Program-made: the position numbers and the translations under genes
The notes under the pieces: model-generated
The model's input: only the letters and a program-made list of their open reading frames with translations
What the model was told of the DNA's origin: nothing
The model's database searches: none
Part shown: positions 36,541-48,309 of the stretch, in pieces
Position numbering within the stretch: position 1 is the first letter of the stretch
How the letters are laid out: every line of letters begins with the position of its first letter
Assembly (NCBI GenBank): GCA_032871835.1
Contig: CM065297.1
Coordinates: forward strand, 20,775,098 to 20,839,097
DNA from: Dipteronia dyeriana
Lineage: Eukaryota; Streptophyta; Magnoliopsida; Sapindales; Sapindaceae
DNA: 64,000 nt
Direction of reading: 5' to 3'

Positions 36541-37147
36541 AGAATCGAAAGCTCTTTTACTTAAAACTCCAATGTTCTAGTTATTACTGGTCGCTAATTC
36601 TCCGTGTATATATGGTTGCTTATTATGACAGGTGTGAACTAGCCTACAATCACGCAAGAGGACTATTTACTAAAATCACCAAGCTACAAGATTTTGTTGA
36701 AAGTTGAAAGCTCGAGCTAGCTGTCTACTTTCACACTTAAGCAGTTTTTCTATCTTGTTACTTTTCCTAAGTTGAGTTAAGTTAAGTTATTTTAAAGGCT
36801 GCACCCAGATCGAGATCAGAAATGAAGCAAGTACATGCTAATCAAATCAAAATTCATTGAAGAAAACGCAAACAAGACCTAAAGTCAGTTTTCATTAATG
36901 GAATGGTGAGTCTATCCCTTGGTAAGGCTACAACAATCAAGCAGGAAGCTCAACCCACAGTTCCGGACTACAAAAAAAATGATGGATGATGATAGTCTGA
37001 CTTGAGTAGAGTGCGGAGCCCCCCACTATTTTTCGAGCATTCAGAACAAGTCATTAGAAGACAGATTCAAACTTCTGCATCATCTTGATCTCCTCCAGCT
37101 TTCCCTACCTCATGACGGCCTTCGCCTTCCGCCCCTCTTTCTAGTGG
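36541..37147. other. Gypsy-1 noncoding between minisatellite and antisense gene
   Basis: I see no gene. It probably holds the 3' end of the antisense transcript. Confidence 0.5.
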
Positions 37148-39622
37148 TCACTCATCCTGGTTAGTCGCCTCTGTCACCTCTTCCTGAGGATGCCCCTCGA
37201 TTTCCTGTTGCTCAGCAGGATCCTCCTCCAAGACCTCAGATGGTATGGTTGCATCAAGAAGGTTGGTCATTGACTCTGGCATGCTCTCTCCCACTGATGG
37301 TTCTCCATTTAAAGGCACTTTAAAGGGGTTTCGGGATTCTGTAAGGCCTCCTTCTAGCTCCGTGGGTAGAACCTCCTCGAGGATTCTCCGGGACCTGACA
37401 TTGGGAAGATGAGAGAATGAGGGGGAGGGAGGTCTGACACAACTGGTTGCTTCCCGGCTTTGGCCATATTAGAGGGATCCAATTCATCACCCAAGGGACT
37501 ATACATCTCTGCGACCTTGGCCAATAACTCCTCCCTATCCCAGTCGGCAATAATGGACAGGTCGAAAGGGGAGGGAAGGGCTTCAACAACCTGGTAGGAG
37601 GCGTAGAAGTATCCCTCACTGAAGGAGGAATCCACCTCAGTCTGAAGCTTGGCAACTTGGGCTTACAGATCATGGTTCTCAACATCCAGTGCATTCGCTT
37701 CATTCCTTCCAATTATCTCGCTGACTGGCTCGACGCTGAGACCGAAGGGTTTCTTGATCGAACGACCGCTTCAACCTCTTATGGTCGCACTGAAGTTCGG
37801 CCAGTTGTGCTTTCATCCCCCTTTGGTTAGAGGTAATCTCTTGTACCAAGGCTTGAGCCCGCGCCAATAATTCTATGGCTCACTCAGTTTCAACTTCAGC
37901 CCGGTCGTGGAGAAAAGCTACCTGGTTACCCATGGCTACTTGAAACTAGAAGGCATGCAAAGAGAGTTCAAGTTAGGAAACATCAAATTAAGCTATTACA
38001 TGAGAAAATACAAGGCGATACTACCTCGGCCAAGAGGGCAGAACCCTTGGTAACCAGAATATCTATAGGCATTGAAGCCATCATAGAAAGACTGCCCCCG
38101 GGGTAGGAAGCAATGAATTGCCCTATAACCTCTTCTTGAAATGCAGAGCTAGATTGATCAGGCGGGCAAGCAGGGGAAACCCCTTCAACACCAGCTCCAG
38201 GGTCCTTTGAAGTCTGGGAGACTGGGAGTATAGAATGAGAGGCAGAAGTATGTGGCATGCGCGAAGCTTTGGCAACAAGAGTAGAAGCAGGATTAGGGGT
38301 ACCTAGAGCAGGAGTTGACGTTACTACATCAGCGGCTTGAGAAACGAAGGCCCCTTTACCCCTTACCTTGGCAGCCCGAGATGTAAGAAGTGATAACTTG
38401 GACCTGTGCTGGGAAGAGAATGGAACAGAAGCATACGGAACCCCAACAGGAGCGGGTAACCCTTCTTTCTCCAGGGAAACTAGAGGGTTTCCCCGACTTG
38501 ACTTGGCAGAAGGAGGAAGAGTGTGAGCTTGCTGGGCTTCATGGGAAGCTAGAGCAACAACAAAAGCTGTTAAAAAAAAAGAAATAGAGGTAAAGCCATC
38601 ATAACTGAACCACTCAATGACACAAAGCTTGATGGTTCAAAGTACTTACTTGGAGTAGCGTCAGATATTTATAGATAGCGGTTTACCCGAAGAAGAACAA
38701 AAGGGTCAACAGTCGAGAACTTCAGGTTCAAGTAGTTCATGGTAATGATGGCTTTCAACACAACCTCAGACTCGGCAGACAAGGTATCTCGGCTCCACGA
38801 GGGCTTATCGTTGAAAGCTGTGGGAACCGTAAACTCGTGCCCACCTATAAAGATTGAGCTCCGCTAATCATCGCCAGCCAATATCCATTACTCTTTTCAG
38901 GCTGGGTCCTTCCTCGAAGCTCAAGGGATGATGAAATTAAACTTGTTCTTAACCTTGGCGTAAAATTGATCTCGGGGGGCCCCGGCCAAGCTCCCAATTT
39001 GAAAGAGGAAAGCAAGCTCCCCTGCTTCGGGCTCCCTAGTTATCTTGCTTAGCTCGTACTGCTCCCTCCATAGTATAAGAAAGCCAATCAGATGCCTTCA
39101 GAAGCCAGGTGTCAACTGAAGGGGAGCTAACTGAAGGGTAGGATGAAAATGGAGCCTTACCCCACTCTCGAAGGCCGCAACGTTGATGGGGAACACGTCT
39201 TTTGGTGGGTTAAAGACGTCGTAATTTCTGTGAGGGACTGTTAGGGAGATAATGTCAGGAATTCCATATCTGGACCTCAGACAGCTGATTGACTTTGGGT
39301 CAACGACAGAGTTTCAAATGACCCTGAAGTCATATGGAAGACGTCTCTCCAGGGAAGGACCGATAACTGTTACTTAGTCCTTTCCAGTGACGCCGACCCT
39401 ATTCTCTTCGCTAGAATCCTTATCAACCAAGTTCAGAGGATTGTCTGGTTGGTTAGAAAACTCAGTCCCAATTGCTACATTCCGGTTCGATCGACGATGT
39501 TGCGGGGACGGAGGTGAGTCGTCCCCGTCTAGGTCTCGTCTAGCCCGTTTTCCTTGGGCAAGACTTGAAACCTCTGTGCCTGCAACAAGGGAGTCAACAG
39601 AGTCATGAATGATCTTTGACAT
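37148..39622 (-). pseudogene. Gypsy-1 antisense gene, Transposase_28-like
   Basis: On the opposite strand to gag-pol, an ATG at 39622 opens MSKIIHDSVDSLVAG. Further in, after stops at about 39374 and 39320, comes a block near 38950-39290 with LRSRYGIPD, FPINVAAFESGVRL, LAPLQLTPGFWRHLIGFLILWRE and SKITREPEAGELAFLF. This matches the plant 'putative gypsy type transposon' (Transposase_28) domain. Likely introns are 38649-38567 (GTAAGTAC...TTAACAG) and about 38018-37955 (ending CTTCTAG). The C-terminal half is coiled-coil-like (QRGMKAQLAELQCDHKRLK), then acidic up to a stop at 37148. Its role in Tat elements is unknown, and this copy is broken by stops. Confidence 0.75.
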
Positions 39623-39736
39623 TGTAGAACAGGGTTTGGGGGCTGAGAAAAAAGGAAAATAGAAAGGAGATATAGAGAGAGGAAGTTTGAAAATTTGAAA
39701 TTGAAGGAATGCGTAAGGAAACAGTGATGAGTTTGA

Positions 39737-39745
39737 ATTTAAATA
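39737..39745 (-). promoter_or_regulatory. TATA box for the antisense gene
   Basis: TATTTAAAT on the minus strand, about 115 bp upstream of the antisense ATG, followed by a CT-rich leader (39660-39720). It suggests transcription separate from the LTR. Inferred from position and composition only. Confidence 0.45.
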
Positions 39746-40015
39746 GAAGCTAGGATGGTAGTGACGTCGACGAAATCCTCGGGAGGATGACCTCGAACCA
39801 TAGAGAGGGCCGTAACACAGCCGGATTGCTTCGAAAAGTACGCTAGTCCGTGCTCGCCACGTCACCTGAGCAATTAATGAGAAAATTTCATTCGAGATCC
39901 TCAATAATGATTTGGTAACAGAAAATTTCCCAAGTCAAAAATAAGGATTCTAACTCTAACCCCAACTCTACCACCGGTGTTCAAGTCAGAAGGAACTTCT
40001 ATTAATAGTAAAATT

Positions 40016-41160
40016 TGACTAGGGGATCAAAGAGAAATTTTCCACTATTCTAGCTCGATTCAAAGCCTGAATTCGACATTCATGGGACCCCGGGTGAACC
40101 ATAAAGCTACCCCGTAGAAACAGGGACAGATCCTTGGGCTTCCGAATTATCAGGGATGAAGCTAGGCAAGACCAGGTCCAGCCCTTGCGCGAACATTGGA
40201 ATCTGAGTTTCTCGAGATCGCTTATCTCGGAACCTCAGTTCCTAGGCCGGCCTCCAAAACCACCCCGTGAAAGTGAGGAAAGATCGATGAGCTCAGAAAG
40301 CACTCGAAGTGAAGCTCGACACAAACAAGAGTGAGCTCCTTCCAGGTCAAGGTTTCCCGAGGTCGGATTTGACTCGTAGCCTAAGCCAGAAGCCCACCAA
40401 CTTCTCTAGACGCCCGCTGTCCCCGTCAGATACGAAGAGAGAGCCTCTAAGTGGATCAGATTCGTGCTATTGCTAATGTTCCAATTCGCTAAAGGACGCA
40501 TGTAGCCTACCTAGACATGAAAAAAAGAATCTTGTCTAATTTATACTACCACCTGTAAGTGCCCACAAGGCAGTCCCAAGCTTCTGAGACCAGAACTAAA
40601 GCTTGGATCTACCTCACTCTATGAAACAATGAGCAACTAACTTGATGATTCAAAAAAGGAAACAAACGTATCTTCGTCAAAGATATCCTCGAATCCGTTA
40701 TTAATTCGAAGTCAACAACTTTCAAATAATGGATCCCGCCCGATAAGGAGGGAACAAATTCATAGGATCGTGGCAGGATATTTATGAGTTTAAACCTACT
40801 TGAACCGGGTATAAATAAGGCCAAGCATGGAACAAAAAAAGGAGATGAAAAAGAAAAAGAGAGGGAGAAGGCCTAAATTCTATGATCAAAACACAGTCAT
40901 TCATATTATCTACTATTCGATAAGCACGATATTGCCACCCTCCAATGTTCTAGAAAGGTTGTGAGTGTATATGAGAGATTTATGTAAACCGCGAGTGATC
41001 AATAATAAAATTCTCATTTGCCACCGCGTTATCATAAAAATATTTATTTCTAACTTAACATGTTAGGTATCTAAGGAACTAACTCCGGCCACCACTTCCG
41101 TGATAGTGGTCTCGAGGTGTTAATTGGAATTTCTCATCTTAAGCAAATTTCTCGTTAACA
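40016..41160 (+). repeat. Gypsy-1 3' LTR
   Basis: About 1.15 kb ending TTAACA at 41160. The left edge may lie up to 15 bp further left: attaatagtaaaattt at 40001-40016 resembles the Gypsy-2 LTR start. TATAAATA at 40810-40817. Confidence 0.83.
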
Positions 41161-41859
41161 ATAATATTTAAATTATATTTATTTATTAAAAAAAATATAA
41201 ACTATAATGTAAGGGTAAAATAGTAAAATTTATAAAGAGGATTTTTCATTCAATCTTTTTTCCTTCCTGTTTACTAAAAAATTCAAGGGAAAATTATTTT
41301 CCTTTTTTCCCCTCATATTTTCTATCCCTCTAAATCTTTTCAGCTTTCCTATTTTATTTCCTCCCTACCAAACATGTCCTAATAGAAAATTCTGAAAAAT
41401 AGTGGATTTCTTGGTTTGCTCCACCTTTTTCCAGATTTTTTTTTTAAGATTATAATTGTGTTTGGATTTGGATTGATGATGATATATGTGTCTGAATTGA
41501 ATTGGTTTACTGATTTAAGAAAATAAAATCACGATGTAAGAAGTGTTTATAATTTATAACAACGTATTTATTTTTAAAACATTTTCTATATTCATCTGTG
41601 TCCTTTCTAGTAATTTTACACACTCACAATACTTGTTATATATATATATATTACTAATTACATTGAAATTGTTGTCGGTTCTTACAACACTTTTAAAAGT
41701 CAGTTTATCAAACGTTCAGCTGATTCTTCTCGCAGTAAATCCTAAAACAATTCCGTCACAACAGAATCAAAAACAATTTTCCTAACAGCACAACAAAGTC
41801 AAACTGGACGTAAGTAGTTATTAATAGTTGTAATAAATTTTGATAAGATAATTGTTTTT
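41161..41859. other. Host AT-rich DNA
   Basis: No gene recognised. Plus frame 41543-41785 is low-complexity and not supported. Confidence 0.5.
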
Positions 41860-42430
41860 CATAAAGCACATACCAATAGATAATCTCATAATTAATGGAA
41901 TAGTGAATAATATCTATAAACAAATATCATAATTGATTTTAAATTATTAAGTATTATTATTATTTTTTGAAGTATTACATTATTTGATAAGTTTATAAGA
42001 CAAACCATATTATTTTTTTACCAAAGCTATTAGGTAGTTATTAAGTGTATTAACTTTTAATAATATAATCTTTTTCCATAAATCACATATCTATAGGTAA
42101 TAAAAAAGCAATCTTATAATTATTAGGACAGTGAATAAATTATTTTTAAATATTAAGTATTTTTTTCTTTTGAAGTATTCCATTATTTTGTAAGATCAAA
42201 AGAAAGCCATAATTTTTTTACCAGCAAACCATAAATTCTTATTAATTAATTTTTTTAAGAGTATTGTTAGTTATTTAACTATATAATATAATATATGTAT
42301 ATATAATATTTGGTAAGTTATTTTATTTTATTTTTGGTCCATTAAGAAAATTTATTAATTATCGCATTAGTTATGGAATTGATACCTCATTCTATTCATT
42401 ATATCATTAATTAATAAATTAACTTAATAC
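41860..42430. repeat. Host repeat family R2, second locus
   Basis: The same ordered blocks as 24900-26720, including tttggtaagttattttattttattttt and ttatggaattga. Two units are recognisable. Confidence 0.7.
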
Positions 42431-42473
42431 TCTACGATATTATTAATAAATTACTTTTTTTAAAAAAAAAATA

Positions 42474-42651
42474 AGCGGGCTGGCCCATTTGGCACGCCTA
42501 AGCCGGCACGCGGACCAGCACGACAAGACCTATGGAATGGACCGTGTCGTGCCCCCGTTTTCCGAAACGGGTCGGGCCTGGCACGGCACACCCATTCAGG
42601 CCCGGTGTGCTGGACCCAGTTGGTCCGGTCCAGCCTGAATTTACAGCACTA
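42474..42651. mobile_element. GC-rich hAT-like terminal fragment
   Basis: A sudden GC-rich block (ggctggcccattt, cctggcacggcacaccc, gacccagttggtccgg) ends in cagcctgaatttacagcacta. Read in reverse, this end resembles plant nonautonomous hAT termini that begin TAGTGCTGTAAAT. No matching left inverted repeat and no transposase were found, so this is a fragment at best. Confidence 0.35.
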
Positions 42652-42741
42652 ATTCTTCCCCCTCTCCTTTTTCGTCTCCCTCTCTTGCTCTACTATTCTT
42701 TCATTTATTATTGATTTGTCATTAAATTCAAGATATTTATA

Positions 42742-42746
42742 ATAAC
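42742..42746. repeat. Gypsy-2 target site duplication ataac (left)
   Basis: ataac directly left of the LTR matches ataac at 52751-52755 directly right of the element. Confidence 0.82.
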
Positions 42747-43499
42747 CGTTGACGACAATTTTTGGATCAACCATACGTCAAACAGATAATATGAATAAAA
42801 ATTAAACTACAAATCGAATTAATGAAAAGCAAGAAGCGACACAAGATTTTACGTGGTAAAACCCAAAGGCAGGGAAACATCCACAGCTGCCGGTAACGTA
42901 AGAGAAAAAATATTCACTAAACTGTCAAAAGAATTCACACTCAATCTTGCATGCTCTTCTTTTTGCTTAATTAGCTTTCATCCCCTTTATGGGTGTTGCT
43001 AGGGTCTATTTATAAATGCATAGAACCCTAATTCTTGGTGTATAAGTAAGGAAAGTTCCCGTAATTAAACAAAACTCTAACTTAATGGAGTCGTGTTATC
43101 ATTCTTCCTTGTTTTGCGTTAGATCTCTTGCCCAATCTGGACTTTGATATCCACAAGGAAACTTACTTCCTCATCGAAGTATACTTCTAGATACCTTTTT
43201 TGAGTAGGATTCATTCTCTACATGCTTTGGGTCGTGACTTCGCTAAACCTAAACGTTGTCCACGTGTTGCTCAACCAACCGTCTGCTGAACCCTACCAGA
43301 CCCGCTTTTCCCTGACCGGTGGTCCTACCCGATCACAACCTTTACCCTGACCATCTTGACAACCCCGAGCGAGTCTTCCAGCTCAATTGTTTGTGTCGTC
43401 TTAGTCGGGGGGTTTGACGAGTGCTCTTGGGTCAACTTAGGTTTATTCAATCGGGGTTATCTTTTGGTGTGTGGCATCATCTAAATTTTACTAATAACA
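42747..43499 (-). repeat. Gypsy-2 3' LTR
   Basis: 753 bp, aligned with 51968-52750. The terminal plus-strand T has become C (cgttgacg versus tgttgacg). On the minus strand it begins TGTTATTAG. TATTTATAAA at 43007-43016 gives a minus-strand TATA box. Confidence 0.87.
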
Positions 43500-43508
43500 A
43501 TACCCCCT
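43500..43508 (-). promoter_or_regulatory. Gypsy-2 polypurine tract
   Basis: Minus strand AGGGGGTAT immediately upstream of the 3' LTR start, the expected plus-strand primer. Confidence 0.65.
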
Positions 43509-43760
43509 TAAACATACGAGTCTGAGTGTTTCGTTCCAAACGGGTTTCACTCAGCGAAGTGTGTTTAATGTGTTCTTTTTTCTTGTCTTGTAGTTCATTA
43601 ATGTACAGCTAAGCGTCAGTGTCAATCACGCCTATTTCGGCTAACACAATCATTTAGCCATCTTTTTTAACTTTGAACAACGAATAATTTTTTATTTGCG
43701 TGCACCTACTTCTACTCTTGTTTGGTGACGTGTGTATACTCTGATAACGTCACCTATTTC

Positions 43761-43769
43761 TATATATAA
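43761..43769 (+). promoter_or_regulatory. TATA box for Gypsy-2 antisense gene
   Basis: TATATATAA followed by a CT-rich leader with aaaccctaatctt, about 155 bp upstream of the ATG at 43925. Opposite in direction to gag-pol. Confidence 0.5.
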
Positions 43770-45109
43770 CTCGAAACTCTTCATTTCACCCTCACGTCTT
43801 TACATATCCTTTTCACAAAGAAAACCCTAATCTTCTATTATTCTTCAAGCTTTTACTCTCCTTTGTTTCCCTTCCTTCTTTACGAGCCCATAATGTTCTC
43901 ATCGTGTTCATTTATACTCCAGGTATGGATCCAACTCTCTGCCATCGGTATTTTGAACTTCTCATGCATGCTATTGAGTCTAACAATAATGAGAATATAG
44001 TTAGGCTTGAATTCATACTTTGGGGTCATTTTCACGCATATACTCCTTCATTTCAACATGTTGTTTTAAATGTAGATTATTCTGTGGCTCGCTCTGAATT
44101 TTTCCCTTCATCTACTAACCCTTCTGGTTCTGCTTCTGTTGATGTTTGCCCAGATATGTCGAAGACAACTAGCAAAAGACAAACTATCAGGGGTTGACCC
44201 AAAGACACCACCCGTCTAGCGAACGATTTGAAAATAGTTTCGCATACATTAAAGATGAAGGAGGTCCCGAAGGAACGACGAGCACACATGCTAAGATTTA
44301 CAGCTAATCACCCTTACACATTTGATTTCGAGATTAACGTGGTGACCGACGATAAGCTTGAGAAGTTTAAGGATCAGTTCGACTTTCCACATTCGATACG
44401 ATTGTCTTGCAAAAATAATCATGATGTATGGAATCCTCCCTCTGGTGCAGTTACGGTTTATGGGACTATGTTGTCCTCAGGGGTCATTTTCCCTATTCAA
44501 CCCTTCATTGCCCGATTATTAGCGGATGCAGGGATTGCTCCCGCTCAGCTAACCCCCAACTCATATCGAGTGATGATCAGCTTGTGGCACTTGTGGAAGA
44601 AGATCGCGGCCAAGCACCCTCCGACCTCTAGGAAATAGGTAATTTTATACCTTAGGGCGATCAGATACTTGAGGCACTTTTTATCTTTAGTTGACCTCCC
44701 CGAACAACTGGATTCCTTGTGGCTATAATGAAAAGCCTACCCCTTCTACGCATAAAAACCACAAAGGCTTCATCTGGGGGTTCCTCTTTTTGAACAAGTA
44801 CTGGAAGAATAGTTAATTTTTCATCAGCAGTGACTGGGGTGAGACAGTGGTTGTTGATCCCACCCATCGGTTGGCTCAAAGCAGTGTCCCGAGGAACTTT
44901 TGTAGCCAAAGCTATGGAACAAAACCACACCTATGATGACCAAGGAGCAGGCCAACACTGTTGTGAATACGGCTCAGACTTCTTGGGAGGTCAGGGATCA
45001 CCGCAATTTATACTCAGAGAAGGAGTTGGTTGAGCTGAAACCTTTTCCTAAGATTTAAACTCGAAGCAAGCGTTGTAGGCTCTTGTTTCTATATTCCTTA
45101 ATGCCTTTG

Positions 45110-45110
<1 letters not shown>

Positions 45111-45168
<58 letters not shown>
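45111..45168. repeat. (TA)29 microsatellite
   Basis: Perfect TA repeat, probably in an intron of the antisense gene. Confidence 0.95.
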
Positions 45169-45171
<3 letters not shown>

Positions 45172-45480
45172 TTACCGTTTTTCTTTGTGTTCTCCTTTCC
45201 GATGTTTGAAGTGAACATCGTTGTCGGCATGCTGGCCGAAAAGGCTAAGAACCTTGATCGGGTGAGCAGGAAAGCTGTTGCTGATCAAGTTGCTCAAGGA
45301 ATTGCTCCCCATGAGCAGGACTTGGTGGAACATGTATATGAGTTTGATCATGACTCGTTGGAAGTTCCTGCTAGACTTGCTGAAACAAGCGGTCGTAGTA
45401 TTGCTCCACCCCGAGGTGGTCGAAGAGGATTATCTAGAGATAGGCCTGCCCAGGTGCAATCTGCTATAGGGGAATCTGAT

Positions 45481-45590
45481 TGAGAGAGATCTAGCAAAGA
45501 GAGATCGAGCATAGAGAGATCGAGCAGAGATAGACCCGTTGGAGATAGGCCAATCAGAGATGAATCGAGCAAGAGCCGGTCTCGTAGGCC
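45481..45590 (+). repeat. Short tandem repeats coding an Arg/Ser-rich stretch
   Basis: agagagatcgagca-like units (12-18 bp) repeat and would code ERSS/DRP-type runs in the antisense gene's frame just after a stop at 45481. RS-like stretches often mediate protein or RNA contacts; here that is inference. Confidence 0.6.
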
Positions 45591-47558
45591 GAAATCCTAT
45601 GAGAAGGCCGATGTTAACAAAGTTGCTAAGATTGTTGAGGGATATTCTGCCCTGAGGCCATTCGTAAAAGAGCAGAGGCTTCGCGTGATACTGGTATGTC
45701 ATCGTTCCAGCCAAGGGTTGGCCCTATCATTCTCTATGAAGAAGAAGAAGATGACCAGGAGACCCTGACTGAACTGATCTTGCGGGAGCAATGGTCGAAG
45801 AGAAGGGGCTATAGGGTTGCTGCAACATCTTTTTTTCTTCCATCCGATACGGTCAAAGATGCTGACCCCGATTGTGTTTCCTATTAATCCCGAGCCTTCT
45901 TTGTTTCAAACTGATTGTCCTTCCTCAGATTTGCCCACACATCGCCCAGGGAAGACCCTCATGCAATTCTTCGTTAAACCTCATTTTTTTATAATGATTT
46001 GCTAGATGTCAATGAGGAGCAAGTACTTCTTCTAGTGTTGAAATCAAGGACTAGGGCTGCAGTTGAATTGGCTAAGGATGTATGGGTGAGCCAGCCTGGG
46101 AATGTATCCTCCATCGCACATCCTGAACCTCTTCCTCAAGATGGTGTAAGTGAAGGTCAAGCCCTTAAGGGAGAAGATTTAGAAGCCTCTGCAACCGCTC
46201 CTCAAGCTAAAAAGGGTACTACAATTTCATGGGTGTAACCTGTCACAGACCCGACCTTCCCAGTGGCATCCCCCACCAATTCCACTAGTCATGATTTGCC
46301 TACTCCGTCGGCTCTCTCGACTACTCATATTTTCATATCCTTCTATTATCCTCATTCATGTGGCTCTCGTGTCAACCCTCTCTCTATGCTCCGATCGTTG
46401 TCATTCGGCGATGGGTACTGGAGGGAAACCAAAGCTGCCAGTGCCTCTGAGCGGATACGTTTGATCTTCAACAATGGAGTATTTGTAAGTGCTTTCTACA
46501 TTGTCATTCGCCTGTATTTTCACCAACATTGCTAATTCTTACTTTCTCTTTCAGGCGGTGGAGGAGATAACTCGAGCCTTGGCTGATCAGAAAAAGCAGG
46601 ACACTGAGATATATCGACTAAAAAAAGCTCTTACTGAGATGGACGATGCACTGAAGTCTTCTTCTGCCTGCACCTCTAAAGTTAAGCAGTATAATGATAA
46701 GTTGAAGGCTCATGCTGGGACCGAGGTTTCCCTAAGGAAAACCATAGCCAATGTTTAGGGCAGGGCTTCTACTGCCGAGACAACTCTTAGAGAACTTACC
46801 ACGAGGAACACTGAGCTAGACAAAAGGGCCGCCAAGGTAGAGTTACGAAGTGCTAAACTCGAGTCGAGGACCATCTTGGCCGTAAAGAAATCTGAAAAGA
46901 AGACCCGGATTACCCAAAGCACTATTACCACTACTCAACAAATTATGTTTGAGGTGTAGGAAGCATCTGAGGAAGCTCGAGTCCACTATGTGAACCCGGC
47001 AAAGGACCTTGAGCAGTAGCAGGTTAGCATGAAGGTGCTCCCCTAGGAAGCTAAGTCAGCCCTCGAAGTCCAGAATGTGGATTGCTATAAAAGATCCTCA
47101 ACCTTTGATGTCATCATGCTGATGGAGTTTGAGAGAGGGTTGGCCACCGCTCAAGTATTCTTTGGCGGCAATGAGAGGTCTTTAGAGGAATCTCATCGAA
47201 AATGGGACAGAACTATCAAGAACATAAGAACGAGTCCTTGGAAGCCATCAGGAATTAAAGGGTCAGGTGGATGGACTACTGTAGATCCATTGAGAAGGAC
47301 CCCCATCATATACACATGGAGCTTTCTTTAAAATCTTCCCTGGTGGTTTTTCATTCTAGCGAAGAGAGCAACGCTTTGACCAAATGGGTTGATATTGGTA
47401 CCTTGCCAGGTACAGACTACTCTCCATTCATGGCTGACGACCTAGAAGACAACATCACTTGACCAGACTTTAGAGACCTAAACCAATATCATAAGGGTAG
47501 TGACCTTCCCCCTGGTGGATCTGGACCAGGAGGCCCTTCTAGTGCCCTATATGCTTAA

Positions 47559-48309
47559 CTCTCTTTCTTCGTCTCCTACCACCATTATCAATGTAAACGC
47601 AGTTTTGTAACTTCTTCATTTTTAATGTAAATGACATCACTTTTGTATATGAATTTGCACATTTTCAATGTCTCTTCTTAAGTATATGACTTAGCATGAA
47701 CCGTTTATTTCATCGTATAATCGGGATGATCAAGGATCCATGCCCAAAATGAGTGACTAACTAAAAACTGGGTAATTTATAAATTGTTATAACCACTTGT
47801 TAACTCGAACTATGCATGTTCAGCCATGCCAAGTTAATTATCTTGGTTACGACCACACCCTTTCATCTGGCGTGAATCACCCCGTAATTTAATCCCTTTA
47901 TTATGTTGAACCGGGTGATCCATCTCTGACTGAGTGCGTGTACCTTGATCGTTGCCTTAGGTTAGCTCAAATTGTGTGCACTACCTTACACCGAGCTAAC
48001 TGCTTGGCTGAAACTATACTAGTGCAATTGGTTACGACCAGTACATAGTATGGCATCTGACTTATCGTGAATTGGATGCATCACTGCAAACCCGGTTTCT
48101 CTAGCTTGGTTAGGACTATCTATTAGCTCACACTGTATTAATTCTATTGTCCCTACTTAGGCCAAGCAACTTTGTATGACTAGGTTTGTCATAACCCCTT
48201 ATTCGGGCAACGTCAAAAAGTATATTCATGTTAGCCGATCGATTACTCGGACTCCCGATCAGTTCGATGCTTCTTTTTTTACATTAAGAAGTGCCCTTTT
48301 ATCTTTCTG
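47559..48309. other. Gypsy-2 noncoding with weak repeats
   Basis: AATGTAAA-type sequences after 47590 suit a transcript end of the antisense gene. Diverged blocks (ggttacgacca near 47841 and 48029; ttagctca near 47963 and 48123) suggest an eroded minisatellite like that of Gypsy-1. Integrase should lie here and is absent. Confidence 0.5.

Larger units (their letters stand above)
28512..41160 (+). mobile_element. Gypsy-1, Tat-type Ty3/Gypsy retrotransposon
   Basis: Order on the plus strand: LTR, primer site, gag, protease, RT, RNase H, second RNase H, integrase, 99-bp minisatellite, antisense ORF, LTR. RT before integrase is the Gypsy order. The second RNase H, the long region after integrase and the antisense Transposase_28-like gene point to the Tat lineage. 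All genes carry stops or frameshifts. The right end is clear (TTAACA at 41160). The left edge of both LTRs is uncertain by some 15 bp and I could not read a matching target duplication. Confidence 0.88.
43925..47558 (+). pseudogene. Gypsy-2 antisense gene, Transposase_28-like
   Basis: A frame from ATG 43925 runs to 44638 with a single in-frame TGA at 44195. Its second half (MKIVSHTLKMKEVPKERR, VWNPPSGAVTVYG, AGIAPAQLTPNSYRVMISLWHLWKK) matches the Transposase_28-type domain seen in Gypsy-1. Later pieces are at 45187-45590 (ending in an Arg/Ser-rich stretch), 45999-46235, a coiled-coil-like region 46560-47060 (LADQKKQDTEIYRLKKAL) and a glycine/proline-rich end at 47558 (SDLPPGGSGPGG). Introns are probable but were not resolved. 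Stops near 46756, 46957 and 47017 break it. The function in Tat elements is not known. Confidence 0.72.

Noticed and set aside
45048..45230. Minus-strand frame with a YIYI repeat
   Set aside because: Direct translation of the (TA)29 microsatellite.
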